Shown here: positions 57,721 through 64,000 of the stretch, piece by piece | How positions within the stretch are numbered: position 1 is the first letter of the stretch | How the letters are laid out: each line of letters starts with the position of its first letter | Assembly: GCF_050947875.1 (NCBI RefSeq) | Contig: NC_134572.1 | Span: forward strand, 128,820,105 to 128,884,104 | Length of the DNA: 64,000 nt | Direction of reading: 5' to 3' | Source: Dermacentor variabilis | Taxonomy: Eukaryota > Arthropoda > Arachnida > Ixodida > Ixodidae | Program-made: the position numbers and the translations under genes | The notes under the pieces: model-generated | The model's database searches: none | Seen by the model: only the letters and a program-made list of their open reading frames with translations | Told to the model about the DNA's origin: nothing

Positions 57721-58463
57721 GCTGGCGAAAAACCCGTAGCCGCATGCGGCGCGGTCCTTAATGCAAACATCACCCCAGGCAGACACAGCTCCCACTCAGT
57801 TTGTTGTTCAAACCACAATGCTCTCAACACGCGCTTCATGACGGAGTGGAGCTTCTCAACGGAATTCGACTGTGGGTGGTACACTGAGCTGTGTAACAGC
57901 TTTACCCCGCACCTTTCGAGAAAGGCTGTCGTCAAAGCGCTAGTAAACAGTGTGCCCCGATCTGACTGGATTTCCGCAGGAAAACCAACTCGTGCAAATA
58001 TGGACAGTGGTGCATTGACTATCTCAACTGAGCTGAGTTCTTTAAGCGGCACTACTTCAGGGAACTTTGTCGCTGGGCAGATCGCAGTCAAAATGTGTCT
58101 GTACCCCGTGGTTGTTACCGGCAGAGGTCCCACTGTATCAATAATGAGCCGTCTAAAAGGCTCCGTAATGATAGATACCAACTTCAACAGCACCCTCGAT
58201 TTGTCCCCTGGTTTGCCCACCCGCTGACAGGTGTCACATGTCCCCACAAAGTGGTATGCGTCCCGAAGACACCCTGGCCAATAGTACTCTTGCAAGAGAT
58301 GGTCCTTAGTTTTCTTAACTCCTAGGTGTCCGGACCACGAACCCCCATGCGACAAGCGCAACAGATCCTGACGGTAGCACCGAGGCACGATCAGCTGATC
58401 GAACTCCACTCCCCTGCGGTCTAGATACTTCCGGTACAGGACCCCACTTCTTTTACAAAACAA
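57690..58463 (-). pseudogene. Ty3/gypsy integrase
   Basis: Nearly open 258-codon frame. H2C2 zinc finger: LSHGGSWSGHLGVKKTKDHL then CDTCQRVGKPGD. Core: FRRLIIDTVGPLPVTTTGYR (first D), IQSDRGTLFTSALT (second D), VYHPQSNSVEKLHSVMKRVL (E). C-terminus: TGFSPAELVYGRSLRSRML, then the frame is cut. All three DDE residues are present. It overlaps the end of the gag-protease frame near 58421-58463 by a one-base frameshift. Role: inserting the element's cDNA. Confidence 0.88.
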
Positions 58464-60249
58464 GCATTTTTCTTGGCGATACCTTCCCTGACATTGCAGC
58501 GCATGTTTTCTAGGCTGCCATCCTTTTTTTGCTCGGCTATCAAAGCCGACCGGCTGACTTTTAGCAACCTATTAAGTCCATCTGACGTAGGCGCGATGAG
58601 CAAATCTGCAGATAGCTCTTCTAACTTTCCCGTGTCGGGCATGTCCTCTCCAGTATCTGGTGCCTTCAACGCTACAGGCTCAATTTTATTCAGTTCGGAC
58701 GTGCTTTGAATATCAGCTTGCTGCGCCTCCGACCCTTTCTCATTGTTCGACAACGTCGACCCCGCAACTACCGCCTTTGCAGCGAGCTCCCGAACTCTCG
58801 ATCTGGTTAAGGCCTGAACGCTAGCCTCACCAAACAAAAGCCCCTTCTCGCGCAGGAGCTGATCGGACCTGTTCGAAAATAGGTACGGGTACTGGGGGGG
58901 GGGGGGCAGCATAGATGACACTGCGGCCTCCGTCTCAAGTGCTCCGAAAGGTCCTTCAATAAGCACTTTTGCAACGGGCAGACACACGCTATGAGCTTCC
59001 ACGGCTTGCTTGATCCATGCGCACTCGCCCGTGAACATATCAGGTTCTACGTAAGAGGGGTGAACTACATCCATTGTAGCTGCGGAATCACGAAGCACTC
59101 GGCACTCTTTCCCGTTCACGAGGAGGTCTCGCATGTAAGGCTCGAGAAGCTTCATGTTCTCATCAGTGCTGCATAATGACAAAAACACGACTTTTGTTCT
59201 TGTTTCTGGACACTGCGCCGAAAGGTGACCCGGCTTCTGGCACGTATAACACACGCGCGCTTGCCTCATCTCGAACCGTTTTCTGCGTGCGGCTTCGGCT
59301 GCCGCCGTCTCCTTACGTTCGGTCGGACTGCTTTCACTCGCATCCGCACTACGTGTGTCCCCCCTTGCTCTCATGGGCGGGAACTTCGGCCTCTCAAACT
59401 TGGAGCCAAATTCACCCTTTTGACCGTCCTTAGCTCCGCGAGCCTGACGCGTCACAAACTCCTCGGCTAGCTCGGCGGCTTGAGCCACCGTACTAACGTC
59501 TGGCCTATCCAATACCCAGTACCGCACGTTCTCAGGTAACCGCCTATAAAACTGTTCCTGCCCGAAACACTGCAGAACTTTCTCGTGGTCACCAAACGCT
59601 TTCTCTTCTTTGAGCCATTCCTGCATGTTTGACATAAGCTTGTAGGCAAACTCAGTATATGACTCACTTCTGCCTTTCTCATTTTCCCGAAACTTCCGAC
59701 GGAACGCCTCCGCTTACAACCTGTACTTTTTTAGCAGACTCGATTTCACTTTGTCGAAATCCTCTGCCTCCTCTCTATTCAAGCGAGCTACTACGTCGGC
59801 CGCCTCGCCGGGTAACAAAGTGACCAAGCGCTGTAGCCGCGTTTCCCGAGAGAACCCCTGCTTCTCGCACGTTCGCTCAGAGTTAACCAGGAACAAACCA
59901 ATGTCCTCTCCAAGCTTAAACGACCGCATCAGGTCAGTCATTTTGAACGATACTCGTTCTCCTGCACCGTGTGCCTGACTTCCATTACGAGCGCGTTCCA
60001 TCTCTATCTCGAGATGCTTCATTTTCAAAGCGTGTTCACGGTCGCGCTCCTCTTTTTTTTCTCTTTTAGCTCTTTTTGCGTCTTCCTCTCCTCAATGGTC
60101 TCGAGGCATTCCGACAGCTCGTCATCCTCAGCTTCTAACTCAAGAATAGCCCTTAGCAGTTCTGGTTTTCTGAGTTTGTCTGTGACATCCAGACCCAACT
60201 CTCTTGCAAGCTCCAGCAATTTCGGTTTGCGCAACGACTTCCAATCCAT
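58421..60249 (-). pseudogene. gag-protease polyprotein, frameshifted
   Basis: Starts at ATG 60249 (RKPKLLELARELGLDV SAP-like head, then charged coiled coil to 60025), passes with a frameshift to 59714-60028 (gag core VSFKMTDLMRSFKLGEDIGL, LLPGEAADVVARLNREEAED), and with another to 58421-59635. The last holds the gag C-terminus (FGQEQFYRRLPENVRYWVLD), a zinc knuckle (CYTCQKPGHLSAQC), the protease (LVNGKECRVLRDSAATMDVV; the usual DSGA is DSAA), and a long linker ending in SALIAEQKKDGSLENMRC. A 13-G run at 58894-58906 encodes a proline stretch and is a slippage risk. The altered protease site suggests an inactive enzyme. Confidence 0.85.
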
Positions 60250-60570
60250 GGCTGCTCTGAATGCTGCTTTGTCTACTGCCTACTATTGTCTTGCCGCAAA
60301 CTAACCCGGCAGCAACGACAACCACAATTACAGCTCTGTTTCTGACACTAAGAAAAGCTTGGCAAAACTCAGAAGAAGAAAGTCCCGCACTCACCAAACC
60401 TCGCAGCCAAGAATTCAGCGCAATCGTTCCGCTGCAGGCAACCAGTCATCACACTGGGCTCGTTGCACTGCTCCCGGATGGTCGTTGGGCTGTTCAGCAT
60501 ACAGTCAACCGCATGTCTTCGCTGCTGTCCTCCGTTGTCGCGATCTCACCGCTAGCAGCCAGTTGTTGCA

Positions 60571-60590
60571 ATCTCACCGCTGGCACCAGT
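60571..60590 (-). promoter_or_regulatory. Primer binding site
   Basis: On the minus strand, one base after the 5' LTR end (TTGCAACA), stands TGGTGCCAGCGGTGAGAT. It begins TGG, the complement of a tRNA CCA end, and is nearly the same as TGGTGGCAGCGGTGAGAT beside the LTR at 29704. It presumably pairs with the primer tRNA for reverse transcription; I cannot name the tRNA. The region is tandemly duplicated (60543-60597). Confidence 0.7.
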
Positions 60591-61011
60591 TGTTGCAAAT
60601 GGGGTCGCACGCACCAAGGGTAGCGTTGGCCTGGCGGCCTGGGGCACAACTGGAAGCATCCGAAGGTACTGGCAAAGCATGAGTCGACTGCTAACAGAAC
60701 AACTTGTTTTCTAGCATTGCAAAAGAGCGGCCGGTCAGGTCGACCGAAGTGGAGAGACGGGAGCGCATGTTACTCGACGGAAGAATTCGAAGCCTCTCTC
60801 TTGGCGTCCGGGGGCAGCTGCTTTTATACTCTCGGAGTTGAGGGCAAGAAGGAACGGCTCTTGATGGGGCGCACGTGACGGCGCCGCTCGGGCACCTTGA
60901 GACGAGTAGGTGACGCATCCGCCGGGCCGGCGCCGGTCAGACCTCCTCGCTTCACACTTGGGGAGCTCCTCTCCCCGGCTGCCGCGCTTCGACAAGCGTG
61001 GGCACCAACAT

Positions 61012-61073
<62 letters not shown>

Positions 61074-61225
61074 AGACACTAGGCATTGAAACATGCCTGG
61101 ACGCGCTTGGCGGGGAGGCGTTGCGGCAGCGCTGAACGGGCCAAAATGTCCGCCGCTTTGAACGAAGCCCCGGCGTCCGTTGCATCCGCGCCGGCTATAC
61201 CGCGCGTCGTAGGCGAAACGTAACA
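60591..61225 (-). repeat. 5' LTR
   Basis: 635 bp; matches the 3' LTR closely. It is longer mainly because its CA tract (61012-61071) is about 60 bp instead of about 23. In the element's orientation it carries promoter and start of transcription. Two or three dozen small differences from the 3' LTR are scattered along it, so insertion is not brand new. Confidence 0.88.
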
Positions 61226-61229
61226 CATG
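61226..61229. other. Target-site duplication, right (CATG)
   Basis: Partner of 56435-56438; directly outside the CGTAACA end of the 5' LTR. Confidence 0.75.
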
Positions 61230-62437
61230 GCACTGGCTGATACGCGTTTCCGTTCTTTTTGTGATATAAAATTTCTCGATCATCGTAAGTAATCTGGCTG
61301 TTGGTATCAGCTTCATATTCCTTTGACGATCTAAAGATGCAGCCGCATTGCGCAATTAGGACATTTCCTTGATATGGCCATGATCTTGTGTATGAAAAAG
61401 TTGCACTTACTTGTAATATATAAGTAAAAAATTTGGAGGGCGCTTAGCTTCGCCTCTCAGACTGAAACGCGATGGCATTCAAAGATCCCTGACTGCTTGT
61501 GACGCTTCGCGGACACTGCAGCGTATGTAACCATAATGTTTAACGAGAAACGCTCGTGGCGAACGCTATTCTCGAAGGCGGACTTTCTGGTAGAAACGCC
61601 GCCTCTTGTGTGTGCCGCAATGCGGCGGAGGCGAGCGCCCCACGCACACTTTTGCGGAAACCATCATTGCACATTCTGGAGTGTCATTCCGTTTCATGCT
61701 TTTCTCAAAATACCTCGACTAGTTCCCCCTCTTACTGTGTGTTCAACAGATTCGTATTCGCATAGATATCGTTCGTCTTTTTGGTTAATGATACGTGAGT
61801 GACGTGCCTAGGTTCGGGAAAATGTGAATTGTTTGCGGGGCATACCTCGTGTTGAGAGGTCCACTCAGTGTTGTTAGAGGAGAGAGGTGATGGATGAGTG
61901 TGGCTATTCGTGCGCCCCTTCACGTTTGTGTCTCTAACGTACTGCGGCTAGTTCAGAGAGGATTGCGGATTGTGTTGGAAAAGTATGAGTGCTTAGATGC
62001 AAAGTAAATCTGGGTTGTTGCATGTGTGCGTGCGTGGGTGGGGTGGTTATTAAAAAGGTGCAGTTTCGGGATTTGAAGAGGGAGGTAATGAAGTGGTGCG
62101 CATTTCACAGGCTACAAAATTAACCGGTCAATTCTGTGTAATTTAAAAGTTTTAAGATAGCTAATAAGTTAGGTAAAGCTCGCGAACTGTGCGGATATTC
62201 TTTTCCCATACAACCCCACTCCATATGTGCATACGCGTGAAATTGTCAAGAATACTAACTGATGAAGGACGCTCAGACTCAGCTCAGTAGGATATAAACA
62301 TTTAAATTGGAAACCTAAGCACTCGACGATTCCAAAAACACTTGAAGGCAAACCATGTACAACTGTTACAAGCACTCAAATACGATTTGCAGCTATGCAA
62401 TATATGCAGTCCTGTTTCTGCAGTAAGCACGAACCAC
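61230..62437. other. Stretch without recognisable gene
   Basis: Short frames only, no domain or repeat recognised. It leads into the second copy of the 415-bp repeat and the satellite. Confidence 0.45.
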
Positions 62438-62851
62438 TGATGCGTGTCGGAAATGGCTTTCTGAATGTGCAAGTGCACTGTTGCAAAGGCTTAGCCTGGT
62501 CGTCACTTAGCTGCGGTCTTTTAGAAGAGGCCAGACGAAGGGAAAGGGGACGGGTAAACCATAGTACATGTCAGGGTGGGACTAGCAGCGGGATTCAGGC
62601 CAATACTGCAAACAATATTTCCATACACCGATAACAAGCCCAGCCAATGCGCCTCCTCTCTCCGCAATGGCTTGTGGGCCACTGATTGCTGTCATCACTC
62701 AGAGACAAGGTCAATACTTCAAACAAAAACATATGGCCATTATATCAAGAAGATCAAGCTGATAAAACAAGACCAGTATATAGATACAAAGAATGTATAA
62801 AAATACATCAATAAAGTACTTTATAATGCCCACATTAGGAGCCTACAAGGT
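62438..62851. repeat. Dispersed ~415-bp repeat, right copy
   Basis: Direct-orientation partner of positions 1-415, about 62.4 kb apart. Starts near GATGCGTGTCGGAAATGGC and ends at GGAGCCTACAAGG, where the satellite begins within about ten bases. Differences from the left copy are scattered, so the duplication is old. Confidence 0.8.
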
Positions 62852-62859
62852 TGAGATTG

Positions 62860-64000
62860 CAGCCAGCACGTGCGTTAAGAGGCATTCCTGCGCCGCAGCA
62901 GCACTTTGAGAGAAATTTTCTAGCTGGCTGAAACAATATTTTCATGGGCTATAAGCTTACCGATTTTTTATTTTTTTTTAGAAAATTATTCTGAGCTTAA
63001 TCGTTTATTTAGAGCGTAGCTTGCAGCCAGCACGTGCGTTGGGAGCGATTCCTGCGCCGCAGCCGCGCTTTGAGAGAAATTTTTCTAGCTGGCTGAAACA
63101 ATATTTTCGTGGGCTTACCGATTTTTCATTCTTTCGAGAAAATTATTCGGAGCTTAATCGTTTATTTCGAGGGTAGCTTGCAGCCAGCACGTGCGTTGGG
63201 AGTGATTTTTGAGCCGCAGCAGAGCTTTGAGAGAAATTTTTCTAGCTGGCTGAGACAATATTTTCATGGGCTATAGGCTTACCGATTTTCAATTTTTTTC
63301 GAGAAAATTGTTCTGAGCTTATTCGTTTAGTTCTCGCATAGATAACAGCCAGCACGTGCGTTAGGAGTGATTTTGGCGCCACCGCAGAGCTTTGAGAGAA
63401 ATTTTTCTAGCTGGCTGAGACAATATTTTCATGGGCTATAGGCTTACCGATTTTCCATTTTTTAAGAAAATTATTCTGAGCTTATTCGTTTAATTCTCCC
63501 ATAGAGAACAGCCAGCACGTGCGTTAGGAGTGATTTTTGCGCCGCAGCAGAGCTTTGAGCGAAATTTTTCTAGCTGGCTGAGACAATATTTTCATGGGCT
63601 ATAGGCTTACTGAATTTCCACTTTATTCGAGAAAATTATTCTGAGCTTATTCGTTTAATTCTCGCATAGAGAACAGCCAGCACTTGCGTTAGCATTGACT
63701 TTTGCGCGGCACCAGAGCTTTGAGAGAATTTTTTCTAGCTGGCTGAGACACTATTTTCATGGGCTATAGGCTTACCGATTTTCCATTTTTTCGAGAAAAT
63801 TATTCTGAGCTTATTCGTTTAATTCTCGCATAGAGAACAGCCAGCACTTGCGTTAGGAGTGATTTTTGCGCCGCAGCAGAGCTTTGAGCGAAATTTTTCT
63901 AGCTGGCTGAGACAATATTTTCATGGCCTATAGGCTTACTGAATTTCCACTTTATTCGAGAAAATTATTCTGAGCTTATTCGTTTAATTCTCGCATAGAG
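62860..64000. repeat. ~164-bp tandem satellite, at least seven units, runs off window
   Basis: The marker CAGCCAGCACGTGCGTT recurs at 62860, 63024, 63181, 63346, 63509, 63674 and 63838 (steps 164, 157, 165, 163, 165, 164). Each unit contains AGAGCTTTGAGAGAAATTTT, CTAGCTGGCTGAGACAATAT, TTTCATGGGCTATAGGCTTA and AATTATTCTGAGCTTATTCG. Units from 63346 onward are more alike than the first three, as expected at the eroding edge of an array. No coding potential. Confidence 0.95.

Larger units (their letters stand above)
56439..61225 (-). mobile_element. Complete Ty3/gypsy LTR element with CATG TSD, RT deleted
   Basis: Two LTRs (56439-57039 and 60591-61225) enclose a minus-strand internal region. 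Flanking 4-bp duplications CATG stand at 56435-56438 and 61226-61229. Both LTRs begin TGTTGC and end CGTAACA on the plus strand. Surviving coding order in the element's direction is gag (60249), protease (about 59100), linker, integrase (58463-57690) and the end of RNase H (57720-57521). RT and the first half of RNase H are missing. Integrase ahead of RNase H is not the usual Ty3/gypsy order; it matches the Gmr1-like group. Non-autonomous. Confidence 0.9.

Noticed and set aside
62860..64000. CRISPR-like regular spacing
   Set aside because: Whole 164-bp units are repeated, with no unique spacers and no cas genes; it is satellite DNA.

Overview
This is eukaryotic, almost certainly arthropod, repeat-rich DNA. 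Four copies of a tRNA-derived SINE of the kind common in ixodid (hard) ticks, with tRNA-like box A/B heads and a conserved body ending in a GGTTTTGGCACGTAAAACCCC-like tail (Ruka-like), together with RTE, I/R1-type and CR1-type LINEs and Ty3/gypsy elements, point to a metastriate tick. That attribution is recognition from memory and no search was run. There are no operons, bacterial signals, CRISPR arrays or rRNA genes. Most of the window is layered transposable elements; one host gene is convincing.

Layout. 1-415: left copy of a ~415-bp repeat whose partner lies at 62438-62851. 2180-3940 (minus): an ionotropic glutamate receptor-like (IR) chemoreceptor reading frame, intact except for one in-frame TAA. 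3941-10084: low-copy-looking DNA without a recognisable gene. 10085-20060: eroded Ty3/gypsy and LINE fragments, two SINE copies, and a 78-bp minisatellite bracketed by inverted and direct repeats. 20262-21200: sequence bounded by ~71-bp inverted repeats. 21258-26750: an RTE LINE 3' end, an antisense SINE and mostly unassigned DNA with weak exon-like segments. 26750-37060: a pile of LINE fragments in both orientations, an orphan LTR with primer binding site, and a SINE with perfect 10-bp target-site duplications (TSDs).

38857-45520 (minus): a Ty3/gypsy element with gag, protease, reverse transcriptase and integrase remnants, apparently broken by a LINE with RNase H and a 331-bp fold-back. 46073-46314: a full-length SINE with a 12-bp TSD. 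46426-50907 (plus): a nearly full-length CR1-type LINE with a duplicated TATA-containing 5' region, an intact ORF1 (PHD finger, coiled coil, L1-like RNA-binding domain) and an ORF2 carrying one frameshift and one nonsense codon. 54490-55080: another RT fragment. 56439-61225 (minus): a complete LTR element with both LTRs and a CATG TSD. Its surviving domain order is gag-protease-integrase-RNase H, which fits the unusual Gmr1-like order with RT deleted. 62860 to the window end: a ~164-bp tandem satellite running off the edge.

The genes do not form a pathway. The IR gene is a candidate chemosensory receptor; everything else is transposon biology, and the nesting gives relative insertion ages. 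No clearly new defence or metabolic system is visible. The most informative items are the integrase-before-RNase H element, the promoter duplication of the CR1-type LINE, the minisatellite element, and the single-stop IR gene.
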